Shown: positions 40,944-49,732 of the stretch, piece after piece
Layout of the letters: the number at the start of each line of letters is the position of its first letter
Position numbering within the stretch: position 1 is the stretch's first letter
NCBI GenBank assembly: GCA_024696005.1
Contig: JAILHF010000040.1
Span: forward strand, 1 to 53,344
DNA: 53,344 bases
Source: Lachnospiraceae bacterium
Lineage (GTDB): Bacteria > Bacillota > Clostridia > Lachnospirales > Lachnospiraceae
Direction: 5' to 3'
Program-made: the position numbers and the translations under genes
The notes under the pieces: generated by a model
Told to the model about the DNA's origin: nothing
What the model saw: the letters and a program-made list of their open reading frames with translations, nothing else
Databases searched by the model: none

Positions 40944-42236
40944 ATGAAGTTCGCGAAAATTGCGCTTATATCAGGCGTGGCGGTGCTGATCGTGCTGCTG
41001 ATCTGCCTGGTCGCATCCGGTCTTCTGCACGGGGACAAGCCCGAAGAGAAGCCGGAGAAAGCCGCTGTGAGCGGAAACATTGTGGAGATTGGGGCGACAA
41101 CAGATTCGGTAAAGATCGTCGAAGTGGGACAGCTCAGTGAAAACACGGTGCTTTCGGAAAGTGAGAATAGCACGCTTTCCGAAAATGAGCCGGCAGAGGT
41201 ATCGGAAAACGAAGTTCCGGCGGTGGCGGAAGACGGGGAAGATGAGGAAGAGGATGACGAAAGTGCTCCCGCGGAGGAAAAAGAGGAGGACGACGCCGGT
41301 GCAAACACGGATCAGGAGGCGCTGCCCGAGGATCTGCGGGCACCGTTCTTCCTGTCCTTCAACGGCAATCCCGTGATCAAGCTCGGGGACGCTTTTGATG
41401 TGCATAAATATGTCGGGTATGCGGACGATTCGGACCGGCATGTGGATCTGGAGATCGCCGGTGAAGTAAATACCGGGGCGGAGGGCACATATCCCATCAC
41501 CCTTACCATCCGGGATGATGCGGGACGCACGGCTTCGCAGGGGATGAAGGTGACGGTCGTGACCGAGCTTCCCTCCGGCGGCGGCTATGTGGGAACGCCG
41601 GAGCCGTTTTCCGATTTCATCGCAAAATACAAGACGCCCGAGACAAGCGTGGGGATCGACATCTCGCGCTGGCAGGAGACCGTTGATTTTGAAAAGGTCC
41701 GTGCGGCAGGCTGTGAATTCGTATACATGCGGATCGGCGGCCGGGACGACGGCGAGCTGTACACGGACCGGTACTATAAGAACAACATCGCCGGCGCAAA
41801 AGCGGCAGGCTTGAAGATCGGTATCTACTGGCATGCGGAGGAGAGCACCCCGCAGGAGGTCCGGGAGAGCGTTTCCTATCTGATGGGCATTTTGGACGGC
41901 GAGAAGCTGGACTTTCCCATCGCCTATGACTGGGAAGACTTTCTGCATTTCGAGAATTACGGGATGAACATCAACGACCTGAACAGAAACCTCGACGTTT
42001 TTGTCGAGGAGGTGAAGGCAAGGGGCTACGGGGGCTGCCTGTACAACAGCAAGTATTACCTGGACACGGTATGGGCGAACCGCGGAAACCATCAGATCTG
42101 GCTTGCCCATTATGTTTCGTCCACGAATTACCAGGGGAATTATTTCATGTGGCAGCACGGCTGCACGGGAAGGATCGACGGCATCAACGGGGACGTGGAT
42201 CTGGACGTGCTGTATAACAACGCGCTGGGATGGTGA
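40944..42236 (+). CDS. GH25 lysozyme-like muramidase, membrane-anchored
   Basis: 430 residues. A membrane anchor at about 7-29, a low-complexity acidic linker with repeated SEN words (residues 65-130), an Ig-like domain of DUF5011 type (about 140-212) and the GH25 catalytic domain to the end. The catalytic acids are visible as GIDISRWQ (Asp239) and YDWEDF (Asp329, Glu331). GH25 enzymes cut the muramic acid-GlcNAc bond of peptidoglycan outside the membrane. The ribosome site GGAAAGGAAAAG lies somewhat upstream. It may take part in wall remodelling. Confidence 0.92.
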   Translation: MKFAKIALISGVAVLIVLLICLVASGLLHGDKPEEKPEKAAVSGNIVEIGATTDSVKIVEVGQLSENTVLSESENSTLSENEPAEVSENEVPAVAEDGEDEEEDDESAPAEEKEEDDAGANTDQEALPEDLRAPFFLSFNGNPVIKLGDAFDVHKYVGYADDSDRHVDLEIAGEVNTGAEGTYPITLTIRDDAGRTASQGMKVTVVTELPSGGGYVGTPEPFSDFIAKYKTPETSVGIDISRWQETVDFEKVRAAGCEFVYMRIGGRDDGELYTDRYYKNNIAGAKAAGLKIGIYWHAEESTPQEVRESVSYLMGILDGEKLDFPIAYDWEDFLHFENYGMNINDLNRNLDVFVEEVKARGYGGCLYNSKYYLDTVWANRGNHQIWLAHYVSSTNYQGNYFMWQHGCTGRIDGINGDVDLDVLYNNALGW

Positions 42237-42277
42237 GGAGGGGAGCAGCCCTTCCCGCGGACAGAGAGGCGAAAGAG

Positions 42278-43246
42278 TTGAAGGAATACGATATCATCTG
42301 CATCGGGACCGCACTGGTGGATTCCATCATCAAAGGTTTTGATCCCGAGCCGGTTTCCGCGACCGGCTACCGGGCCGATTCCGGCTCGCTGAACGTGGGA
42401 GGGGAAGCCGTAAACGCCGGCATGGCAGCGGCGAAGCTCGGTATGAAAACGGGGCTTCTGTGTTCCCTCGGAAAGGATGCCGCCGGCGACATGATCGTCT
42501 CGGCGCTTGAACGCTGCGGCGTGGATACGGAACTGATCCTGCGTTCGGAAGAGCATCCCACGCCGGTCACCACCATGTTCGTCCGGGAGGACGGCACGCG
42601 CAGGTCCATCACGAACGAAGCGCACCGTTACAATTTTCATCCGGAGCGCTATTCCGAGCGTTTTTCGGGTGCGCGGGCGCTGCTTCTGGGCTCCCTGTTC
42701 CGGGCGCCTTTTAATGACCCGGAGATCGTTCGTTCGGTGCTTTGCACCGCAAAGGAGGCCGGAGCCCTGGTCTTTGCCGATACCAAGCTTCCGAATTTCC
42801 GCGTTCTGTCTCTCGCGGATCTGGCGGATTCCCTGCCCCTGATCGACTATCTCACCCCCAACGAGGATGAGGCGCGCTACTATTCGGGGAAGGAAGAGCC
42901 GGAAGAGATGGCGGACCTGTTTCTGGAGCGCGGTGTGAAGAACGTGATCATCAAGCTGGGAGCTGCGGGCTGCCTGTTTAAGAACGCAGAGACCACGATA
43001 CGGCTGCCGGCCTTTTCGGTCAGAGCGGTGGACGCCACCGGCGCCGGGGATAATCTGATCGCCGGCTTTGCGGCAGAGATCCTGCGAGGAGCCGGTGTCA
43101 GGGAGGCGCTTTTGTTTGCAAATGCCTGCGGCGCGATCTGCACAACGGCGATCGGCGCGGGATCGGCCCTGAAGGATGCGGCGCAGGTGCGGGCTTTTCT
43201 GGAACGGGAAAAGGCCGGGACGGAAACGGAAAAAAAGACGGACTGA
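42278..43246 (+). CDS. PfkB family carbohydrate kinase
   Basis: 322 residues if begun at TTG 42278 (LKEYDIICIGTALVD), where family members usually start; an in-frame ATG at 42230 overlaps the GH25 stop and lacks a ribosome site. Motifs: GGEAVNAGMAAAKLG for sugar binding and DATGAGDNLIAGFA for the anion hole and catalytic Asp. It phosphorylates a sugar or nucleoside with ATP; which one is open (ribokinase/fructokinase type). Probably co-transcribed with GH25 and the deaminase gene. Confidence 0.88.
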   Translation: MKEYDIICIGTALVDSIIKGFDPEPVSATGYRADSGSLNVGGEAVNAGMAAAKLGMKTGLLCSLGKDAAGDMIVSALERCGVDTELILRSEEHPTPVTTMFVREDGTRRSITNEAHRYNFHPERYSERFSGARALLLGSLFRAPFNDPEIVRSVLCTAKEAGALVFADTKLPNFRVLSLADLADSLPLIDYLTPNEDEARYYSGKEEPEEMADLFLERGVKNVIIKLGAAGCLFKNAETTIRLPAFSVRAVDATGAGDNLIAGFAAEILRGAGVREALLFANACGAICTTAIGAGSALKDAAQVRAFLEREKAGTETEKKTD

Positions 43247-43279
43247 CATTAGATGCCGGTCCTGTAAGGGAGGTGTGGG

Positions 43280-43756
43280 ATGGATCCATTCATGCAGCTG
43301 GCCTGTGAACTGGCCGCGGAAAATCTGAAGACAAATGCGGGAGGGCCTTTCGGCTCCTGCGTCGTGAAAGACGGGAAGGTGGTCGGACGGGGTTCCAACC
43401 ACGTGCTTGCGCATCACGATCCCACAGCCCACGGTGAGGTGATGGCGATCCGGGATGCCTGCCGCAATCTGGGTACCCACGACCTGTCGGGCTGTGTGCT
43501 CTATACGAATGCCTATCCCTGCCCCATGTGTCTGTCCGCCATCATCTGGGCCAACATCGGGAAGGTTTATTACGGAAACACGAAGGAAGAGGCGGCCGAG
43601 ATCGGCTTTCGGGATGATTACATCTATAAGTTTATCGATACCCTTTTTGAAGGCGGGAGCGAGGAGGAAGTGCTATCCCTGGAACAGAAGGACCATGCGG
43701 AGACGATCAGGGTCTTTGGCGCTTTCCGGGATAAAACGGATAAAACCATTTATTGA
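43280..43756 (+). CDS. Guanine deaminase-like nucleoside/base deaminase
   Basis: 158 residues of the cytidine-deaminase fold, with the zinc set HGE (His51, Glu53) and PCPMC (Cys81, Cys84), and the GuaD-like DPTAHGEVMAIRDACRNLG. Bacillus GuaD-type enzymes turn guanine into xanthine; the family also contains other base deaminases. The usual HAE is HGE here, which is tolerated in the family. GGGAGGTG precedes the ATG. It starts 33 bp after pfkB; a joint nucleoside-salvage role is possible. Confidence 0.82.
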   Translation: MDPFMQLACELAAENLKTNAGGPFGSCVVKDGKVVGRGSNHVLAHHDPTAHGEVMAIRDACRNLGTHDLSGCVLYTNAYPCPMCLSAIIWANIGKVYYGNTKEEAAEIGFRDDYIYKFIDTLFEGGSEEEVLSLEQKDHAETIRVFGAFRDKTDKTIY

Positions 43757-43780
43757 GTGTTAAAGAAAGGAACGGATCGC

Positions 43781-44650
43781 ATGATCGAAACGAAAGAAAA
43801 ACTGACAGCGGAACTGGAGGAGAAGCTTTCGCGGCTGGAGGAGATCCTCCGCGGATATGCCTCGGTGGCGGTGGCCTTTTCAGGAGGCGTGGATTCCGCC
43901 ATCCTGCTGTGGGCTGCCCACGAGGCGCTGGGAGACAAAGCCATCGCCGTGACCAGCTCGGACCCGTCCCTTCCGGAGCGGGAGCGACAGGAGGCTGTGG
44001 AATTCTGCGAAAGCCGCGGGATCCGCCAGCTCTTTGTCCATCCGGACCTGATGCAGGTTGAGGAATACCGGAACAACCGGCCGGACCGCTGCTATTTCTG
44101 CAAGCACAACATCTTTTCCGAGATCGCGGCCGTTGCAGCGGAGAACGGCATCGGCTGTGTGGTGGAGGGCTCCAACCTTGATGACCTGGGGGATTACCGC
44201 CCGGGCATGCGGGCCATCGCCGAGCTGAAGGTGAACAGTCCCCTGAAAGAGGCGGGGCTTCACAAAGAGGACATCCGGCTGATCTCGAAGGCCGCGGGGC
44301 TGCCCACCTGGAACAAGCCTGCCATGGCCTGCCTGGCCTCGCGTTTTGCCTATGGGGAAGAGATCACCGAAGAGAAGCTCCGCATGCTGGATCAGGCGGA
44401 ACAGTTTCTTATTGAGAAGGGTTTTTTCCGGGAGCGCGTGCGCATTCACGGAAAGCTGGCCCGGATCGAGGTGTCGGAGGAGGATATCCCCAAACTGGCG
44501 GAAGAGGAGCTTCGCGAAGCGGTCTATGCCAGGTTCCGGGAACTGGGCTTTCTGTATGTGACCCTGGATCTGAAGGGATACCGGAGAGGAAGCATGAATG
44601 CGGTACTGTCCGAGACGCAGAAAAAGGAAGCTGCCGGAACGGGAATTTAG
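43781..44650 (+). CDS. larE: LarE-like ATP-dependent sulfur transferase
   Basis: 289 residues from ATG 43781 (AAAGGA upstream; a GTG at 43757 has no site). The PP-loop SGGVDSAILLW, RCYFCK (Cys104, Cys107) and NKPAMACLASR (Cys184) identify LarE, which sulphurates the nickel-pincer cofactor precursor of lactate racemase. The Cys184 position matches the sacrificial Cys of the Lactobacillus enzyme; the extra CxxC suggests the group in which three cysteines hold a 4Fe-4S cluster. larA, larB and larC are not in the window. Confidence 0.88.
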   Translation: MIETKEKLTAELEEKLSRLEEILRGYASVAVAFSGGVDSAILLWAAHEALGDKAIAVTSSDPSLPERERQEAVEFCESRGIRQLFVHPDLMQVEEYRNNRPDRCYFCKHNIFSEIAAVAAENGIGCVVEGSNLDDLGDYRPGMRAIAELKVNSPLKEAGLHKEDIRLISKAAGLPTWNKPAMACLASRFAYGEEITEEKLRMLDQAEQFLIEKGFFRERVRIHGKLARIEVSEEDIPKLAEEELREAVYARFRELGFLYVTLDLKGYRRGSMNAVLSETQKKEAAGTGI

Positions 44651-44673
44651 TAAAGGATAGGGATGAGAGCAAA

Positions 44674-45234
44674 ATGAAGGAAGGCAGATTGTATATCATG
44701 CGCCATGGGAAGACGGACTGGAACGAGCGGCACAAGCTGCAGGGCCGGACGGACATCCCTCTGAACGAGGAAGGCAGGCGCATGGCGGAGAAAGCGGCGG
44801 AGGAGTGCAGGGACATCACCTTTGATGTCTGTTTCTGTTCCCCCCTGATCCGGGCGAGGGAGACGGCGGAGATCGTGCTGCGGGGCAGGGATGTGCCGAT
44901 CATCACGGACAAACGGCTGGAGGAGATGTGCTTCGGCAGCTTTGAAGGACTGGAAAACAGTTTTCAGATCCCGGACTGTCCGGTCAACGTCCTCTTCTTC
45001 CATCCCGAGAGCTATGTGGCGGTGAACGGCGCCGAGAGCCTGGAAGCGCTCATGGCGCGCACGGGAGCGTTCCTGGAGGAAGTGGTGGAGCCCAGACGGC
45101 AGAAAGGGGAAGACGTCCTGATCATGGGACACGGAGCCATGAATTCCAGCATCGTCTGCCGGATACGCAAGCGCCCTCCGGAGGAATTCTGGAGCGAGGG
45201 GATCGAGAACTGCAGGCTGATGCGGCTTCTCTGA
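44674..45234 (+). CDS. Histidine phosphatase family protein (phosphoglycerate mutase-like)
   Basis: 186 residues with the RHG motif MRHGKTDWNERHKLQG (phospho-accepting His), SPLIRARETAEIVL and LIMGHGAMNSSI (second catalytic His). These small cytoplasmic members dephosphorylate sugar phosphates, cofactor precursors or other metabolites. A weak ribosome site (AAAGGAT, then GATGAGAG) lies upstream. It follows larE by 23 bp and probably ends that operon. Confidence 0.9.
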   Translation: MKEGRLYIMRHGKTDWNERHKLQGRTDIPLNEEGRRMAEKAAEECRDITFDVCFCSPLIRARETAEIVLRGRDVPIITDKRLEEMCFGSFEGLENSFQIPDCPVNVLFFHPESYVAVNGAESLEALMARTGAFLEEVVEPRRQKGEDVLIMGHGAMNSSIVCRIRKRPPEEFWSEGIENCRLMRLL

Positions 45235-45239
45235 GGGGC

Positions 45240-45268
45240 TTGTGATTTCGGGACAATGATGCGATAAT
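45240..45268 (+). promoter_or_regulatory. Promoter of the AAA ATPase gene
   Basis: TTGTGA (45240-45245) and GATAAT (45263-45268) with a 17-bp spacer, 83 bp before the start. Confidence 0.6.
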
Positions 45269-45351
45269 GGACAAAGGTCGGCGGACGCTGACATTAACGG
45301 AAAGCTGTCCGGGCGGAAAGCAGAGAAGAAGCCCGGGGTAGGAGGAAGAGA

Positions 45352-47574
45352 ATGAACGAAGATATCTTTAGCCTGACCGGCAGCAGCAGGGGAGTATCGG
45401 AATATACCCTTGAGGAGATCGAGAAAGCCGAAAAGAGAATGAAGAAAAAGGGCGGTTCCCTGCAGGATAATCTGAATGCCGTAACGGGCAGGTCACCGTC
45501 TTCCTTAAGCCTTCCCTTTTCCGGACTGTCGGGGACGCTCTCTTCGGAGATCGGTGCCGTGGCTAGGGCCACGGCCTCGCAGACGGCTTCCGCCGCAAAA
45601 GCAGCGGACGATGCCAATGCCCAGCTGGCGAAGAACAGGGCTGCCCTGGACCGGCAGCTGGCCGAGCTGAACAAGAACCTGGCAGCGGATTTCGGAACCG
45701 CCGGGGCTTCGGATGCGCGCCGCAAACGGATCGAAGAGGAAGTGGCGGCGGATTTCGGGCTGAGCACGAGCCTGACGGCCCGGAGCGGAGCGGTGGAGGT
45801 ATCGGAGCAGAAGGTATCCGAGCTTTCCGGGGAAGCGGCGCTGGATGCCTTTGACGGCGTGACGGACGAGCTGGAGAAGAGCGTCTTCGGGCAGAAGGAG
45901 TTTCTCAGAAAGCTTGTGATCGCTTTTAAGCGCCCTTATGTGATGCCGCCTGAGGGAAACAAGTCCCTCAACAGCATCTTCCTGATCGGAAAGGACGATA
46001 CCGGGAGGCATTTTGCGCTGAGCGAACTGGCGCGGGAACTATACAGGCGCGGGATCCTGAAGAGCTCGGCGATACGGGTGATGGATCTGGGCGTGTATAC
46101 GGATGCCTCGATGGACAAGATCTTTTTGCAGGACATGTATTCCGCGCTGGCGGATGAATCCCGCATTCTTTTGTTTGAAAACTTCGAGACCTGCCATCCG
46201 TCCTTCCTTGCGCAGATCTCCTCCCTGGTCACGGACGGGAGCTTCCTGCTCTCCGAACGCTACGTGATGCAGAAGGGGCAGCTCGTGAACGTGCAGAATT
46301 CGCTGGCAACGGATACGGTCAGCAGTTTTACGGCCAAGGGAAAATACCTGGTCTTTGTTTCGGAAAAGTCGCTGGACAAGGCGGCCGGGATCCTCGGCGC
46401 ACCCTTCATCGATTCCCTCGGAGATGTCTGTGAGACAAAGGCGCTGGAGGATGACGCGATCCGCAGCATCGCCGAAAAGGAACTGGAGGATCTGACGAAG
46501 AAGGCGGAGGAACGTTTTTCCTTCCGGCTTTCGTATGCGGACGGTTTTCTGGAGGAGGCGCTCCGTCATTCCGAGAAGCAGGCGGGCCTGAAGGGCGTGC
46601 AGCAGTTCTTTGACCGGGTGCTGCAGGCGCTGGCACAGGCCAGACTGGAAGGGGATTATCCCAAAGGGACGGAACTGTGCCTCAAGGCGCAGGACGGCCG
46701 TCTGATGGCGCAGAAGGAAGACGAGGAGCTGGATCTGTCGGCACTGCTTCCGGGTGCTTACCGCGGCGAGATCGACGAGATCCGCAAGGAAATGGACGAG
46801 ATCGTGGGCCTGGCCCAGGTAAAAGAGTATGTGTTCGGCCTGGAAGAGTACTACCGGGTGCAGAAGCGGCGTTCGGAGGCGGGCCTCAAGGCGGGAGAGC
46901 TCAGCAAGCACATGATCTTTACCGGGAACCCCGGTACCGGCAAGACCACCATCGCCCGCATCATCAGCAAATATCTGAAGTCCATCGGCGTGCTGAGCGG
47001 CGGACAGCTGGTGGAGGTTTCCCGTGCCGACCTGGTGGGGCGTTATGTGGGACACACGGCTCCGCTCACGAACAAGGTCATTTCCCAGGCCATCGGCGGC
47101 GTGCTCTTCATCGATGAGGCCTACAGCTTATACCGCGGCAAGGACGACAGCTTCGGCCTGGAGGCGATCGACACGCTGGTAAAGGGGATCGAGGACAACC
47201 GCGAGAACCTGATCGTGATCCTGGCCGGTTATTCCAACGAGATGGCGGAATTCCTCACGGCCAATTCCGGCCTGAAGAGCCGCTTCCCGAACGTGATCAA
47301 TTTCCCGGATTATACCGGAGAAGAGCTGCTCGCGATCTCGCGCTGCATCGCGAAGTCCAAGGGCTATGTGATCGACGAGGGGGCCGACGCGGCATTGACG
47401 CTTTTCTTTAACGGAATACAGATGACCGGGGCCGCTGATGCGGGGAACGGACGCCTGGCCCGCAATCTGGTGGAAGAGGCGATCCTGAACCAGTCGAGAC
47501 GTCTGGTGGCGGAACCGGAAGCCGAGCTGTCCACCCTTCTGCTCTCCGATTTTGAGCTGGAAGAAAAGGTCTGA
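45352..47574 (+). CDS. AAA family ATPase with C-terminal CbxX/CfxQ (SpoVK-like) domain
   Basis: 740 residues. The N-terminal 150 residues are Ala/Ser-rich with a helical stretch (QTASAAKAADDANAQLAKNR). Residues about 170-400 look like a Clp-type AAA domain whose P-loop is degenerate (LIGKDDTGRH, no GKT). Residues about 475-740 are a CbxX/CfxQ ATPase: Walker A FTGNPGTGKTT, Walker B VLFIDEAYS, an LVGRYVGHTA pore-loop-like segment and ILAGYSNEM. Relatives include SpoVK and rubisco activases; many remodel protein complexes. No partner can be named. GGAGGAAG precedes the ATG. Confidence 0.85.
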   Translation: MNEDIFSLTGSSRGVSEYTLEEIEKAEKRMKKKGGSLQDNLNAVTGRSPSSLSLPFSGLSGTLSSEIGAVARATASQTASAAKAADDANAQLAKNRAALDRQLAELNKNLAADFGTAGASDARRKRIEEEVAADFGLSTSLTARSGAVEVSEQKVSELSGEAALDAFDGVTDELEKSVFGQKEFLRKLVIAFKRPYVMPPEGNKSLNSIFLIGKDDTGRHFALSELARELYRRGILKSSAIRVMDLGVYTDASMDKIFLQDMYSALADESRILLFENFETCHPSFLAQISSLVTDGSFLLSERYVMQKGQLVNVQNSLATDTVSSFTAKGKYLVFVSEKSLDKAAGILGAPFIDSLGDVCETKALEDDAIRSIAEKELEDLTKKAEERFSFRLSYADGFLEEALRHSEKQAGLKGVQQFFDRVLQALAQARLEGDYPKGTELCLKAQDGRLMAQKEDEELDLSALLPGAYRGEIDEIRKEMDEIVGLAQVKEYVFGLEEYYRVQKRRSEAGLKAGELSKHMIFTGNPGTGKTTIARIISKYLKSIGVLSGGQLVEVSRADLVGRYVGHTAPLTNKVISQAIGGVLFIDEAYSLYRGKDDSFGLEAIDTLVKGIEDNRENLIVILAGYSNEMAEFLTANSGLKSRFPNVINFPDYTGEELLAISRCIAKSKGYVIDEGADAALTLFFNGIQMTGAADAGNGRLARNLVEEAILNQSRRLVAEPEAELSTLLLSDFELEEKV

Positions 47575-47595
47575 GGGCTTACTGATCAGACCCGG

Positions 47596-47616
47596 GCCAC
47601 GCACCGGCTGCGTGGC
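47596..47616 (+). terminator. Hairpin after the AAA gene, weak terminator candidate
   Basis: GCCACGCA-CCGGC-TGCGTGGC is a perfect 8-bp stem 22 bp after the stop codon, but no T-run follows. Confidence 0.3.
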
Positions 47617-47683
47617 TGCGGGCCGATACGTTCGTAACTCTGAAAGGCATTATGAACACTTTGTGAACTGTTGCCGCGATGCC

Positions 47684-47712
47684 TTGACGCGTTATGCGGC
47701 ATCCGATAAAAT
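47684..47712 (+). promoter_or_regulatory. Promoter of the rubrerythrin gene
   Basis: TTGACG (47684-47689) and TAAAAT (47707-47712) are separated by 17 bp; leader of about 55 nt. Confidence 0.85.
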
Positions 47713-47774
47713 GGGGGTTACGTGGGGTATGGGACTGAAAAGTCCTTCCAAATATTTTACAGGAGGTATTTGCT

Positions 47775-48314
47775 ATGAAGTTTGTCTGTACTGTTTGCGG
47801 TTACGTTCATGAGGGCGACAATCCGCCCGCCGAGTGCCCGGTTTGCCATGCTCCGGCCGAGAAGTTCAAGGTCCAGGAAGGCGAGAAGGTATGGGCATCG
47901 GAACACGTGGTAGGCGTGGCAAAGGGTGTGCCCGAGGATATCCTGAAGGATCTGCGTTCCAACTTTGAAGGGGAATGCTCCGAGGTGGGTATGTATCTGG
48001 CCATGGCACGTGTGGCGTTCCGCGAAGGTTATCCCGAAGTGGGACTGTATTATGAAAAGGCCGCTTATGAAGAGGCGGAGCATGCGGCAAAATTTGCCGA
48101 GCTTCTGGGGGAGGTTGTGACCGATTCCACCAAGAAGAACCTGGAGATGCGTGTGGATGCCGAGAACGGCGCGACCGCCGGCAAGACGGATCTGGCCAAG
48201 CGTGCAAAGGAACTGAACCTGGATGCGATCCATGATACCGTTCATGAGATGGCACGCGATGAAGCGCGCCACGGAAAGGCCTTTGAGGGATTGCTCAAGA
48301 GATATTTCGGATAA
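47775..48314 (+). CDS. Reverse rubrerythrin (rubredoxin domain N-terminal)
   Basis: 179 residues. The rubredoxin-like iron site comes first ([20 protein letters not shown]: Cys5, Cys8, Cys21, Cys24), followed by the ferritin-like diiron domain ([42 protein letters not shown]). This order is the reverse of classical rubrerythrin and is typical of anaerobic Clostridia, where the protein reduces hydrogen peroxide and oxygen using NADH-derived electrons. TACAGGAGG precedes the ATG. It has its own promoter and terminator. Confidence 0.95.
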   Translation: MKFVCTVCGYVHEGDNPPAECPVCHAPAEKFKVQEGEKVWASEHVVGVAKGVPEDILKDLRSNFEGECSEVGMYLAMARVAFREGYPEVGLYYEKAAYEEAEHAAKFAELLGEVVTDSTKKNLEMRVDAENGATAGKTDLAKRAKELNLDAIHDTVHEMARDEARHGKAFEGLLKRYFG

Positions 48315-48337
48315 GCATAAGCGTAACGGAAATGATC

Positions 48338-48364
48338 GGGGCGGCCTTCGGGCCGCCTCTTTTC
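48338..48364 (+). terminator. Intrinsic terminator after rubrerythrin
   Basis: GGCGGCC-TTCG-GGCCGCC stem, with outer G-T and G-C pairs, followed by TTTTCTT. Confidence 0.93.
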
Positions 48365-48400
48365 TTATGGCTGCGGCTTCCTTTTTTGTCGCCCCGTATA

Positions 48401-48429
48401 TTGCCAAACGGGCGGGTTTGCGTTATAGT
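48401..48429 (+). promoter_or_regulatory. Promoter of hisS
   Basis: TTGCCA (48401-48406) and TATAGT (48424-48429), 17-bp spacer, 32 bp before the start codon. The leader is too short for a T-box. Confidence 0.78.
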
Positions 48430-48461
48430 TATTTTTGGATTTTTGTGGGAGGAAATGAGAG

Positions 48462-49718
48462 ATGGCAATGATCAAAAAAGCCGTGAAAGGCATGAGGGAC
48501 GTACTGCCGGAGGAGATGCGGCTTCGCAATCATGTGATGGATGTTATCCGCAGGACCTATGAGAGCTACGGTTTTACACAGATCGAGACTCCGGGTGTGG
48601 AACATATAGAAAACCTGTGCAGCAAACAGGGCGGAGAAAACGAAAAGCTGATCTTCAAGATCCTGAAGCGGGGAAACAAGCTGGATCTTTCTGCAGCCTC
48701 GGATGAGGCGGATCTGGTGGATTCCGGTCTGCGTTATGACCTGACCGTTCCGCTGAGCCGTTTTTACGCGGAGCATTCTTCGGAGCTCCCTTCGCCGTTC
48801 AAGGCATTGCAGATGGGAAATGTATGGCGTGCGGATCAGCCGCAGAAAGGCCGTTTCCGCCAGTTCATGCAATGCGACATCGATATTTTCGGAGAGGCTT
48901 CGAACCTGGCCGAGATCGAACTGATCCTGGCGATGAGCACGCTGCTCGGAAAGCTGGATTTCAAGGATTTCCGCATCCGCATCAATGACCGGCGGATCCT
49001 GAAGGCCATGGCGGCTTATGCCGGCTTTGCGGAGCAGGATTACGATTCGGTGTTCATCATCCTCGACAAGATGGATAAGATCGGCATCGACGGCGTGCAG
49101 AAGGAACTGACGGAAGCGGGTTACGAGGCGGAAAAGGCGGAGCGTTATCTGAAACTGTTCCGCGAGATGGAAGGCAAAAGCGGTGCCGCTGCGATCGCGG
49201 CGCTTTCGGAATTGATGGGCGAGGCGCTTCCCGAAGAGGGGCGCAGGAACCTGGAGGAGATCCTCTCCGCCGTGGAAGAAGCAAAGACGGCGGATTTTGA
49301 ACCGGTCTTCGATCCCACGCTGGTGCGCGGGATGAGTTACTATACCGGGACGATCTTTGAAGTGGAGCTGAAGGAGTTTCATTCCTCCTGCGGCGGCGGC
49401 GGACGCTATGATGAGATGATCGGCCGCTTTACCGGACAGCCCACGCCGGCCTGCGGTTTTTCCGTCGGCTTCGAGCGCATCATCACGATCCTGATGGAGA
49501 ACGGCTACCGCATTCCGGAAGAGGAAGAAAAGGAAGCGATCCTTTTGGAGAAGGGACTGGCACCCGACGAGGTGAAAGCGGTCATGAAGGAAGCGGAAGC
49601 ACTCAGGGCGGAAGGAAGGAAAGTCCTGGTAGTGCGCATGGCCAAGAATAAGAAATTTCAGAAGGAACAGCTTGCGGCGCAGGGCTATGCCACGATCCGC
49701 GAAGTGTTCCGCAAATAG
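48462..49718 (+). CDS. hisS: Histidyl-tRNA synthetase
   Basis: 418 residues, a class II synthetase that charges tRNA-His. Motif 2 region GNVWRADQPQKGRFRQF, the histidine-site motifs GLRYDLTVPLSRF and LVRGMSYYTGTIFEV, and a C-terminal anticodon-binding domain (here rather short: the tail after RIITILMENGYRIP has about 75 residues). The start MAMIKKAVKGMRDVLPEE fits the family and has GGGAGGAAATGAGAG upstream. Next gene starts after 14 bp. Confidence 0.96.
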   Translation: MAMIKKAVKGMRDVLPEEMRLRNHVMDVIRRTYESYGFTQIETPGVEHIENLCSKQGGENEKLIFKILKRGNKLDLSAASDEADLVDSGLRYDLTVPLSRFYAEHSSELPSPFKALQMGNVWRADQPQKGRFRQFMQCDIDIFGEASNLAEIELILAMSTLLGKLDFKDFRIRINDRRILKAMAAYAGFAEQDYDSVFIILDKMDKIGIDGVQKELTEAGYEAEKAERYLKLFREMEGKSGAAAIAALSELMGEALPEEGRRNLEEILSAVEEAKTADFEPVFDPTLVRGMSYYTGTIFEVELKEFHSSCGGGGRYDEMIGRFTGQPTPACGFSVGFERIITILMENGYRIPEEEEKEAILLEKGLAPDEVKAVMKEAEALRAEGRKVLVVRMAKNKKFQKEQLAAQGYATIREVFRK

Positions 49719-49732
49719 ACGGAGGAAAGCAA

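Noticed and set aside
48367-48461. T-box riboswitch upstream of hisS
   Set aside because: Only about 95 bp separate the preceding terminator from the start, with a promoter inside; there is no room and no T-box sequence.
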